Assembly: GCA_947623455.1 (NCBI GenBank)
Contig: OX392528.1
Coordinates: 53,710,322-53,774,321 of the forward strand
Length of the DNA: 64,000 nucleotides
Origin: Mimachlamys varia
Lineage: Eukaryota > Mollusca > Bivalvia > Pectinida > Pectinidae
Direction: 5' to 3'
Shown: positions 53,895-64,000 of the stretch, in pieces
How positions within the stretch are numbered: position 1 is the stretch's first letter
Layout of the letters: the number at the start of each line of letters is the position of its first letter
Notes under the pieces: model-generated
Database searches by the model: none
The model's input: the letters and a program-made list of their open reading frames with translations, nothing else
Told to the model about the DNA's origin: nothing
Position numbers and translations under genes: made by a program

Positions 53895-56800
53895 ATGGCA
53901 GCCCCCATGAAACATGTATTCAGAGTGTTTAGAGCTTGCTCATTTTACAAACATATGGGATTCGGCTACACGTGCAGAACCAGAGCAATAGCAGAATGTG
54001 TACGACTCGTAAATTCACGAAAACATTCGTTTTACAGCAAAAGGTAATTGTGTTTTGGCGTTTCTGCTATTCAATCACCTTGCCGGTGAATGGGTCGTGT
54101 CGGTACAGTAGGGGTTGTGTAGAGGTCATTATTTTTATTTTCTGGTTCATCCGTACACATAAAGCTCCTTTTTTCACCGTCTATGCCTAGGGACTCTACC
54201 GTCCGTCATCCCAGGTTAGGGTGTTATTTTGCCAAAATTAATGTAGATCTAATTCTATATTATTAATATTCCTTTCTAATAGAATGGCTACAGTACAGTA
54301 TGTTACAGGCAATAACATGAAGTAACAGACAATATTTAAATCAAATTTAATGCAGACAATCAATATTTTTACCATGTTTATATGTACATAAACTTTAATA
54401 GACTCTAGATCTAGACCTCACCATTGACATGGGTTAGAAATGTATACAGTGGGTCCTCCTTCTTAAAACAGTAACTGGCTAGCCGGTACCCATTCCAACT
54501 TGTACCTGCCAGCTCGTACCCAGACGTGGCGAACTCGTACCAACTAAATTTGGCGAACTCGTACCGACATTCTGGTTAACTTGTACCCAGTTATGTAGAT
54601 CGGTAGAAATAGTCGATAATATGTTGTTGTTTTTTAATTCAAGTTGTTGCGATACACATACACGACATAGTCACAATTGACTACTACCATGGATTTTGGC
54701 ATCGTCAGATACCCACGATTGATCTCGCTTCGCTAGCGAAGCGAGATCAACCGTGGGTATCCGACGATGGGATTTTGGTTACTGTTACATTTATTATTAA
54801 ATGTCATAATTTGCAGCTGATAATTTGAGCAATTTCACCGATCATGCTCTTGATATAGCGAACTTATAATAGCATTGTTCAACTGATTCTTTTTTATCAT
54901 ATGGTGTTGTACGGGTCTGTTTCTTCTTTATCATAGTAATGAAAAACTTCCTATGTAAACTGACCTTACCAACATATTGCTGTAATTATAGTGAACATAA
55001 CATTATAGGTTCGACCAGCTGACCCTGATATTAACACATGTGACCTTTGTTGTTATAAGTATTGCCTTGCACCTACACAGAGAGGAGAGTATAACAGCTA
55101 ATACTATTATGATTTAATCATGTGCTTAAGGAGGCTCGACCCTTTGGCAATTAACCGCTAGATTATGCTACCAGGAAGAGATGATTTTGTGAAAATCTAA
55201 GCATTCCTAGGACTTAATGTTTCATTTTTGTTAAAAAACACCAAAAACATGGTTTTTCTCAAAATTGAATGCTTTTTCTATTGTTTTTCTTGTGAATGTT
55301 GTTGAAAATCACAAACATACAATAAAATAAAAAAAGAAATCAATAGCTACCTCAAAAATATTTCATTTGTGAAAAAATGTACAAAACGATTTTTACAAAG
55401 TGTGTTATTTTTATATCTAGCGGACAAATTTCAGTATTCACAGTTAAATTATTTACATACCATATAGTTACATAAAGCACAAGCAAAAAATTGAATCAAA
55501 ATATCACAGACAAGCTTTTTATGCTAATTATTGAAAACTAGATGAAAAATTGTGTCTAGGGTAGGTTGTCTCCCTTGATGGCTATTAGGAAGTTTTTTAG
55601 TGGGTAGTATTTTTACATAACATACCGGGTACATACTGTGAATGCGTACAAGCCTAAAACATTTTAGAACATAACAACTACCGGTTTTCTGTGATATATT
55701 TTAACAACATAATAGTGCATATATAATGACACCAGGCACATCCCTTGTGTAAACGTTCTAGATCTGCCAACACAGATAATTCTACCACTCGCTGACCCTC
55801 TCTCCAGTTTGAGAAACAATGGCCAGTTGTACCGGTACTATAGGCCTACCTTCCGATTCTGTTTCTGTATTATTGCCATCGCTGTCAGTGTCTGACCATG
55901 TGTCGATATAGTGTACATCTATTTTTGATGTTGTTTTGTAATAGGAGTGATCGTGACAATACTTTATTTGCTCGTAATCTGGAGTTGAAGACTTGAACCG
56001 TTCCCTGTCATCTCGCCATTGTTGACATCGCGACATATATCACTGTGTAGAATGAATTTGATACCCCGATTTAAAATACCAGGTACACAAATAGGAAGAT
56101 GCGTCACCACAAAACGAGAATCAAAACTTGTGTATTATGTAGGGTCGAGCGTCCTTAAGTAAATTTAGTTGGTTTGTTACTGATGAATACTGAATAATAT
56201 GCATTCATACAATAAAGATGAACAAATGGCACACATGTACTGAGCACGTTATAGTGTATTGGAATTTACAAAACCTTGTTTGATTAATTATACCTAGACG
56301 GGTACCCTGATAATTATCGGTCATTTTTTGTTTGCTTCTCCAAACTGAACTCTTTCTAAAACTAGTCAAACATTCATGTCCCATTCATGACTGGTTTAGA
56401 GAAGTTGCACTGTACATTCATTAATTGCTTTGGTAGCTAATTTTTGGTCCATGATTTTGTATGCTATGTAAAGTATATCCTCAAACATTAGGAAAACTAT
56501 TGGCCCTCTGGTACAGTCCCTGTACATATTGTAATCCATATTTCTGTCCATAAAATGTACTTCACTCTATTTCCAGGTTTCATCCTTCCTGGAAATATGG
56601 AAGCTATGTTGGAATTGCAAGTTGGAGTTTCTTCACCATGAAAGATGAAGAAGTTGATGAACCTGATAAAACAGATGAAACTGATGAAGATGGGGATAAA
56701 GATTCAGGGGATGACCAGAATGATATTGAGTACTATGTTAAACTCGCAAAAATGGCACAGATGAAACAAGAATTTGACGAAGCGGACATGTACTACCATA

Positions 56801-57579
56801 GAGCTTTGAAGGTGACAAATAAGAAATTCAACAAAGAGAAAATTTCAAAAAAGTTCAGTACACAAGCCAGGACTTATATATTTGATGGAATGGCTGACAT
56901 GGCCCTCAGTCGAGGCCAGTTTGATAAGGCAGAGGTTTTATACAAAGACACACTGAAGGGCTACCTGGAAGCGGGTGGCGGTAAGAAAGACAATGCAGTG
57001 ATGGAGCTCACTCTAAAACTCTCCAGTCTTTATGCCATGACTAAGAAGGATTACGAGGCAAGACTAGGATTTACAACAGTAATAGACTGTCAGGAGGAAA
57101 AGATAAAAGTTAGTCCAGACTCTGATATAGATACGTATGGCCTTCTAGGAATCGCTCTTCAAACTTACGGCCGTTTTCTCCTCCACCATGACGAAGTAAA
57201 AAAGGCGGAAACTGTTCTCTGTCGTTGTGAAGAAGTATGCTCTCATGCAGTGGGTGAGAATTCCGCCCAGATGCTGAGAGTTTTAAACGATATAGCAGCC
57301 ACGCAGATAATACAAGCAAATTATGCCAAGGCAGAAGTGACACTACAAAAGGCTTTAGTGATAAGTCAGAACATGGAATCATGTGACGCTGTGTATGCTA
57401 TTTATAGTAACTTGGGAGCAATCTCCCTCAAACTTTCTCAACTAGACACCGCTGAGTCTAGATGTTCAACAGCTTTAAAACTGGCTAGAGAGGCTAAAGA
57501 CGAGTTTGCTCAAAAACAAGCCAAGCATTGTCTCCTGAAAGTCAAAGAGGCCAGGAAACTACCACCTGTCCAGAAATGA
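53895..57579 (+). CDS. TTC19: Tetratricopeptide repeat protein 19, mitochondrial
   Basis: TTC19 is an inner-membrane protein that supports complex III by helping clear processing fragments of the Rieske subunit. Exon 1 is 53895-54043: 49 codons of Arg/Lys-rich, acid-poor sequence (MAAPMKHVFRVFRAC), a typical mitochondrial presequence. Exon 2 is 56577-57579 and codes the rest. The split codon AG/G gives Arg50 and the total is 383 residues; human TTC19 is 380. After a short hydrophobic stretch (SYVGIASWSFF) comes a very acidic linker, then TPR-like helices through the C-terminus. Family hallmarks are EADMYYHRAL, DGMADMALSRGQFDKAE, NAVMELTLKLSSLYA and YSNLGAISLKL. Using the ATG at 56638 instead would lose the presequence. 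The 2.5-kb intron carries a TTAA-flanked element and a small foldback. Confidence 0.93.
54473..54590 (+). repeat. Degenerate repeats of CTCGTACC/CTTGTACC
   Basis: The motif (A)ACTYGTACC or close variants occurs about six times with irregular spacing of 12-40 bp in TTC19 intron 1. It may be a decayed minisatellite. Confidence 0.5.
54700..54769. repeat. 70-bp near-perfect palindrome with direct flanks
   Basis: Arms of about 34 bp: CATCGTCAGATACCCACG and TTGATCTCGCTTCGC, then the inverse, centred on CGCTAGCG (54731-54738). A direct copy of GGATTTTGG lies just outside or overlapping each end (54691-54699, 54769-54777). Lies in TTC19 intron 1. Confidence 0.85.
55130..56154 (+). mobile_element. 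TTAA-flanked element in TTC19 intron 1
   Basis: Inverted ends GGAGGCTCGACCCT and AGGGTCGAGCGTCC (inverse with few mismatches), flanked by TTAA at 55126-55129 and 56155-56158. An 84-codon minus frame (56036-55782) with an acidic DTDSDGNNTETESEG stretch is not recognisable as a transposase. Probably a non-autonomous piggyBac-like element. Confidence 0.78.
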
Positions 57580-57710
57580 TGCAATATATACATATGTATC
57601 TAGGATCTTCTAATTAGCTCTCAAAGCTACATTAGGACAAAAGATTTTCTCCAGAAGTTTAGTGCTTGTGCTAGTGAGTTGTTTACGTAGTTGAAATGCG
57701 ATCTTCAGAT

Positions 57711-57716
57711 ATTAAA
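57711..57716 (+). terminator. TTC19: Possible TTC19 polyadenylation signal (ATTAAA)
   Basis: The first recognisable signal after the TTC19 stop is the variant ATTAAA, 130 bases downstream. Canonical AATAAA sites appear only near 59465 and 59680, beyond the 48-bp minisatellite. The true 3' end is unresolved. Confidence 0.3.
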
Positions 57717-58129
57717 CAAACTAAACCAGTACCGTGTACTACAATGTATATTCACTAATTATTTGCCCAAATTATACTGTGCACTTGTAAAAGTATGGGA
57801 AGGGACAGTTCTCCTTAATCATGCATATGCACCCTTGACAACACATTTGAAGTATTCTATTCAAAGATAGGAACAGTTCATTGTGGGATTTCAGGGGTGA
57901 ATGAGGTAAAAATCTATACAAATAAGATATCGAGAATATCTTATTTCACATTTTTGAAAATGCACATTAAATACGGTATTGCTAATGAAGCCCTTAATAT
58001 AATATTTCTCATTTATGAGAGACTTTTTACCTTTATTATATTTTTTTTCTCAAATGTACTGCAAAAACAGTTAAGGATGACCTACTTCTGCTTCTGATTG
58101 ATAGAAAACTTGGTCTGGAAAACCTGGAA

Positions 58130-59150
58130 AGTGTAAAGTCTGATATCGACAAGTAACCATGTAATTGACAAGATGAAGTGACCCTGGTAATGACAGATAT
58201 TGACTGGTAACCATGGAATTGACAAGTGACTCTGGTAATGACAGATATTGACTGGCAACCATAGAATTGACAGGTTATCCTGGTAATGACAGATATTGAC
58301 TAGTAACCATGGAATTGACAAGAGACTCTGGTAATGACAGATATTAACTGGCAACCATAGAATTGACAGGTTATCCTGGTAATGACAGATATTGACTGGT
58401 AACCATAGAATTGACAGCTGATCCTGGTAATGAAAGATATTGACTGGTAACCATAGAATTGACAGGTGACCCTGGTAATGAGAGATATTGACTGGTAACC
58501 ATGGAATTGACAGGTTATCCTGGTAATGACAGATATTGACTGGTAACCATAGAATTGACAGGTGACCCTGGTAATGAGAGATATTGACTGGTAACCATGG
58601 AATTGGCAGGTGATCCTGGTAATGACAGATATTGACTGGTAACCATAGAATTGACAGGTGACCCTGGTAATGACAGATATTGACTGGTAACCATGGAATT
58701 GACAGGTTATCCTGGTAATGACGGATATTGACTGGTAACAATGGAATTTACAGGTGACCCTGGCAATGACAGATATTGACTGGTAACCATGGAATTGTCA
58801 AGTGACCCTAGTAATGACAGATATTGATTGGTAACCATGAAATTGACAGGTGATCCTGGTAATGACAGATATTGACTGGTAACCATAGAATTGACAGGTG
58901 ACCCTAGTAATGATAGATATTGACTGGTAAGCATGGAATTGACAAGTGACCCTGCAGTAATGACAGATATTGACTGGTAATTATTGCAGATATTGACTGG
59001 TAACCATGGAATTGACAGTTTACCCTGGTAATGAGAGATATTGACTAGAAACCATGAAATTGACAGGTGATCCTGGTAATGACAGATATTGACTGGTAAC
59101 CATGGAATTGACAGGTGACCCTAATATTGACAGGTAACCCTGGTTGTGTG
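58130..59150 (+). repeat. 48-bp minisatellite downstream of TTC19 (about 20 copies)
   Basis: Unit TGACAGATATTGACTGGTAA, then CCATAGAATTGACAGG and a GTGACCCTGGTAA variant. Spacing of 48 was measured at 58191 and 58239. Because 48 is a multiple of 3, one minus frame stays open for 219 codons (58741-58082). It may sit in the TTC19 3' UTR or just past it. Confidence 0.93.
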
Positions 59151-60361
59151 AATTACTGTGATATTGAAAGATATTCAAAGGTTACCCTTCTGGTAGACTG
59201 GTAACCAAGTCAATGACAAGTGACCTGATTACCATACCAGTAGTATATTGCTCAGTTGAGACTAATATTCTTGGTTATGACTGAAAGAAACTTTAAACCA
59301 GTCTCCCTAGTAGCTAAACTTTTATCAAAGTCATGTAGTGAGACTTGATTTAGACAGGGTGACTGTTAAGTAGGTTAATAATATATAAATGGAGGTTTTG
59401 CAAAATTGAGCTATATAATTAAGTCCTTTGGGATTTCAGCTATAATTTATTCTAGACAGGTAAATAAATATCTGGTGTGTTTAACTTTGATTACCAGTAA
59501 CAATAATGCTTGATATTATTATCTGTTAAAACAAGTTTGTGATCTCAGCGGGATTTTCCTGCAGAACGTGTTGTATATGTATTTGTTATGTATGTTTATG
59601 AAATAACAAGTTTTATTAAATTAAAGTAAAGAGATGTTGAAACTTAATGTGACTTCACTTGATATTTTGAACACTTCTTAATAAAATCCTTTGAAAAAAT
59701 TTGTTTAACATTAAGTGCTTTTGCGGATCTAACTCAAGCATGGTTAAGTGCTGCCTTACAGAAATACTTTTGAATCCATGGAATGTACATGACTGTCATG
59801 AGACACCTTAACATCATAATCTGTTGTAAGTTTATTCATTGAATGGGAATCAATCAGGCAAATCATACAAGTTAAATTTTATTTCCTTAAATTCATCTCT
59901 CAGCTGGCTATGCAGGCGACACATCCACTTCCATAAAATTCTGGTATAACATATAGAGCGATATGTTTACAACATGTCTTCTTCTTTTCACATTGAATAC
60001 AAATGATAACAGATTATTGAATATGGCATTTTAAAATCTGTATCAAACCAGTATACATAGTTTCAGCTTCTGCAATATGTTTTGATAAGATTTTCTCGGC
60101 CCCTTCACGAATGGGGGAATCAAGGTTCCTCTTATCTGAAATTCAAATCTTGTTCTTTAAAAGAATTGCTGGTCAAACAATCACCATTCGCTCCGTGTCT
60201 ATTTGTCTCGTAAGCATAAATCAAACCACAGAAAGACACCTCAATAACAAAACTCTTTATTTTAATAGAGAGGGAACTACCTATTCGTGCCCTATAAGGT
60301 TGCATTATAGGAAATCAGGCTGAAACTTGACAATCGTTCAGAAGAAAAAGCTTTTCAATAG

Positions 60362-61170
60362 AAGAGGCCAAACGGTCATCCGACTATACAATGTATATCA
60401 TTTTAGTTGTTTATGACATTAACATATTTGACCCCTGCTGCCTTAAAGTAGGTCAAGGTCATTCATTTGAACAAAGTTGGTAGCCCTTCATCCCAGCGTC
60501 CTTGGTTATTGAGAGGTTTCTTAAAAATGTTTAACATACAGTATTTGACCCCTGTGACCTTGAAAGTAGGTGAAGGTCATTCATTTTAACAACCTTGGTA
60601 GCCTTTCATCCCAGAATGTTACATGCATAATATCATTACCCTACAGAGAAGAAGTTGCTTGAAGGATATTTACACATTTGACCTTGAAAGTAGGTAAAGG
60701 TCATTCATTTGAACAAACTTGGTATCCCTTCATTCCAGCATGCTACAGACCAAATATTAGTATCCTAGGCCTTTCGGTTGTGAGAAGAAGCTGCTTAAGG
60801 ATTTTTACATATTTGACCCCTTTGCTTGTGACCTTGAAAGTGAGTCAAGGTCATTGAAATAAGGAACTTTGAAGCCCTCAATCCCAGGTACCTACTGGCG
60901 AAATATCATTACCCTGGGCCTTTCAATCACTTAGGAGAAGATTGTTAAAGGTTTTTACATATTTGACCCCTGTGACCTTGAAAGTATATGAGGAAACTTT
61001 GTAGTTCTCTATCTACTACTGGTACCTACTGGCCAGATCTTAGCATCATGGGCCTTTTGGTTATTGAGAAGAAGATTGTTAAAGGAAAAGTGTATGTACG
61101 GCACACGGCAGTTGGCGGCAGACAAAGCACGATGGCAAAAGGGCTTCCTGACCAAGGGCCAGATGACCTG
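60362..61170 (-). mobile_element. Pearl-like element on the minus strand
   Basis: Read on the minus strand, the head GGTCATCTGGCCCTTGGTCA lies at the right end (to 61170). The left end has GGATGACCGTTTGGCCTCTTC, the family tail. Between are about five cores of some 130 bp (forward strand: atttgacccctgtgaccttg, aaggtcattcatttgaacaa, cttcatcccag). Diverged but complete. Confidence 0.72.
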
Positions 61171-62138
61171 AAAATGGTCAATGGATGGCAGAAAATCCTC
61201 CTTGTGTTTTTCGGACAGGATGAAGCAATTCAATTGAATTTTTTCATTGTTTCTTTTGCTTATTGATTTACTTTATTATTTGCTCTTACAAAGCAGCACT
61301 CTTGGCCCTTTTGCTGTGATGAAAATGTTTCCATAACTATTAGAATCAGTTTTTTTCAACTGATTCCTTGTGGTTATAAGGTTAATAAAGGACAACAATG
61401 GAGCTCTAAGCAGTAAGTACTAGTGTATACAACAAAACAATAAACAATTCTTGTCTTTTTCAAAATATTTAATTTTCTTCATAGTGAACAAGCCTGCATG
61501 TCTTAGAGGAATTGAGTAAGCCAGTACATAGTAAGGTGGGTTAAAGAATATAAACAAGCCTTACTTATAAGATGTACTTACTACTTATCCAGTAATAAGC
61601 CCAAATCTGGTATAAAATTCAGCCAATTCACACCGATATCTACTATATATAATATTTACTTATATTGCTTAGGTTTTACCTTGAATGACAGGGTTAACTT
61701 CAAAGTTAACTTCATGTCATTAAGTTTTCCCCTGAATTCAGAATTTCAACAATGTTGCAAATTCTGGTAATCAAATAAAACAGAACTGTTTCATTTACAA
61801 GTACCTACCGTATACATATTACTTTCTTGTTTATTCATTTTTGACCTTGTTCCAAAAAAAAAAAATGGAAATGAATAAGAAGACACTTAATGAGAAGTTA
61901 ACATGAATATGTGCAAGCAACAAAAATACAATAGCCATAAAACATTGTAACACTGAGACACTGAAACAGATCAACACAAAATCTAATTCTGACACAAATG
62001 TTTGTGTTTAACGAGAAATGTCTGCGTGACATAAATGCTCCCGCCGCCATATGAAATAAGTTCTTCATGCTTATTGTGTATGCGAAGTTAAATGACAATC
62101 CGATCAGCAGTTATTTAAATAAGCTGGTTACATTACCA

Positions 62139-62215
62139 TTGGACGGGACGGGACAGGACGGACATGGGTAACACTATATGCCGCCCCCATTTCATGGCGG
62201 GGGCATAAAAAATAA
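62139..62215 (-). mobile_element. Pearl-like head fragment (solo hairpin and microsatellite)
   Basis: On the minus strand: TTATGCCCCCGCCATG pairing with ATGGGGGCGGCATA, then GTGTTACCCATGTCCGTCC and TGTCCCGTCCCGTCC. No core repeat follows. It may be a solo head or a truncated insertion. Confidence 0.6.
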
Positions 62216-63819
62216 AATATTTTGATCGGACGGAAGGTATATAGCAAAATAGTTGTCAAAAAATCAAAATAATGTTTTAATTGTAAAAATCTATTCAATA
62301 CTATTAAATTGAATAATACATGAATGTATCTCAATATCTGTCATATACATTGGTCTGAATTCCGAATACTGCCATATAAATAATTTTATATTATATTATA
62401 TAATATTATATAGAGATTCTACTTTGTGTTTGATAATACTCTCTACATACCCTAATACTAAATGTATTCTTTTTACAAGCTTTCACGTTGCAATAAAAAC
62501 TACATTAAGATTATATAACCCATTTATCATTTTAAAATGCTTCAAATATTCTAGAAGAGAAACAGTCCTCAATCATATTACCACCCTTAATTTGTACTGA
62601 CTTTCAGCTACATATCGTTCAATTGTTACAAGTTATCAAAATGCATGTACATACATAAATCACAAGTGTAATTTCATATTGCAAGAAATTGACAGAGAAA
62701 ATATTCTAGAGAGACTGGAAAACCCTGTTTATCTCCCTTTAAAAAAATTGTGAATAATTAAACAACAAAATGGACGGCATATTATTCATACAAGACAGAA
62801 GACAAACCCTGTTTCTACTACACTATTTCAAAGTAGTCTTTGACTTGAAAATGGGACAAAGCTTAAATAAAGAGACTAAATTATTTATCACAAAAGTTTG
62901 AAATACTGATTATTAAAAAATTAATATTGAAAATGAAGCTTGTTTATGTTATGTCTATCACACTTTTATGAACATAAATAGTCCAACTGATCAACCTGGT
63001 CTCTCCTTAAATCAAAGTTTACTGAAGGTACTAGCATTTTTAAAAGAGACAGCATAGCCAATTGGTTCATATCTGGTAATAAATTGACTAAGATTATAAA
63101 ACCCTGTATGCTATTAAAAACTTTTCAACAGATCATAACTTCCAAATGCGTCTTCAACTTGGACGAATAAGGGGGAACAAACAAAAAATAGTCTGAAAAA
63201 GGATCTCGGCCGAATAATGTGGTCTATGATTTGACAAATCTGACTTGAACACTTTTACAATTATCCACCGGTAATTTAAAGTCACATCACAAATACTGTA
63301 TTTTTTATATCAATTTAAAATATGCAGTTGTCTTAGAATTATATGATTTTTAAATTTCCAAATGAATGAGATTTCAATATGTAGATTGACTTCATATAAC
63401 CCAGTTTTATGTGATTATAGAATTTAATTCTATTTTTTGTATCATTGATGTCAAAAAGATTACTAGTATCTACTTATTAGGATAAATGTTATTCGATGTA
63501 CAGGTTTTGAAACATTTTTACACAATTTTTGTATAAGCATGCATCTAGTGACTAGCTAGGACAAAAGTACATTAGACAATCACTTTGAATGTGATATAAA
63601 TGAAACCTTAAGATAATTGTAAAATTAATATGAAATATATACAAAACAAATTTTTGTTTCAATAATTGCAAAAAAAAAAAATCATTTTTAAATAAAAAAG
63701 CAGAGAAAAAAAATTAAAATAATGCAAAATTAATTATATTTCCTGAAAAAACATAAATATTAAAATTATAATCAAAGATGAAAAAAATGTAGATATACAA
63801 TATATTGCAACAGCCAAAT

Positions 63820-64000
63820 GATATGGGACGGACAAACAAAATTAATGTGACATTATATTAACATTTATAATGATTTGGGACGGACAAACGAAATAAAAGT
63901 GACAATAAAATTTATAATGATATGGGACACACAGACAAAATTGGGATGGACAAACGAAATAGAAGTGACAAAATTTATAATGATATGGGACGGACAGACA
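63820..64000 (+). repeat. Tandem repeat at the window edge
   Basis: About four degenerate copies of TATAATGATATGGGACGGAC with AAACGAAATAAAAGTGACAA, spaced 35-65 bp. It runs off the right edge, so its total size is unknown. Confidence 0.75.

Larger units (their letters stand above)
57580..64000. other. Region downstream of TTC19
   Basis: No coding exon recognised. It contains the TTC19 3' UTR (end unresolved), the 48-bp minisatellite, a minus Pearl-like element, a solo head and an edge repeat. I see nothing definite in 59160-60360, 61171-62138 or 62216-63819; the last is strongly AT-rich with a TATAATATTATA palindrome near 62390. Confidence 0.6.

Noticed and set aside
55782..56036. 84-codon acidic minus frame as a host gene
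   Set aside because: Lies fully inside the TTAA-flanked element and has no recognisable domain.

Overview
The window reads as nuclear DNA of a bivalve mollusc. It holds three intron-rich animal genes in about 64 kb of AT-rich sequence, and its repeats match the Pearl architecture described from bivalves: a terminal hairpin, a GTCC/ACGG microsatellite, tandem core repeats of about 160 bp, and inverted subterminal repeats. I cannot name the species.

Region by region: (1) 1771-44064, plus strand, is the 3' four fifths of EPRS1, the bifunctional glutamyl-prolyl-tRNA synthetase. I placed 29 exons whose reading phases all join, from within the GluRS catalytic domain, through seven WHEP linker domains (human has three), to the complete ProRS domain and stop codon. 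The GluRS N-terminus lies upstream of the window. The intron between WHEP exons at 13479-35748 is 22.3 kb. It carries a 64-bp satellite of about 54 copies, a LINE broken by nested insertions, several Pearl-like elements and two TTAA-flanked elements. (2) 44490-50890 is intergenic. A large Pearl-like element there has been hit by a 5'-truncated L1/Tx1-like LINE with a perfect 15-bp target duplication. (3) 50899-53666, minus strand, is RPS29 (uS14): three exons, 56 residues, with a pyrimidine tract (5'TOP) just upstream of its start codon. (4) 53895-57579, plus strand, is TTC19, a mitochondrial TPR protein: two exons, 383 residues, head to head with RPS29 and only about 250 bp away, so the two probably share a promoter. 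(5) 57580-64000 has no recognisable gene. It holds a 48-bp minisatellite, a minus-strand Pearl-like element, a Pearl-like head fragment and AT-rich sequence.

Functionally, EPRS1 and RPS29 serve cytosolic translation and TTC19 serves respiratory complex III; nothing suggests a joint pathway. The most informative content is the mobile DNA. At least ten Pearl-like elements share one plan: a family-specific hairpin head, a GTCC microsatellite, family-specific core repeats, a short inverted copy of the head near the end, and a common CTCTTGTT terminus. Four of them interrupt sequences whose uninterrupted form can be inferred inside this window. In each case the target is a T run and no target duplication is seen. 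That fits rolling-circle (Helentron/HINE-type) mobility better than cut-and-paste transposition.
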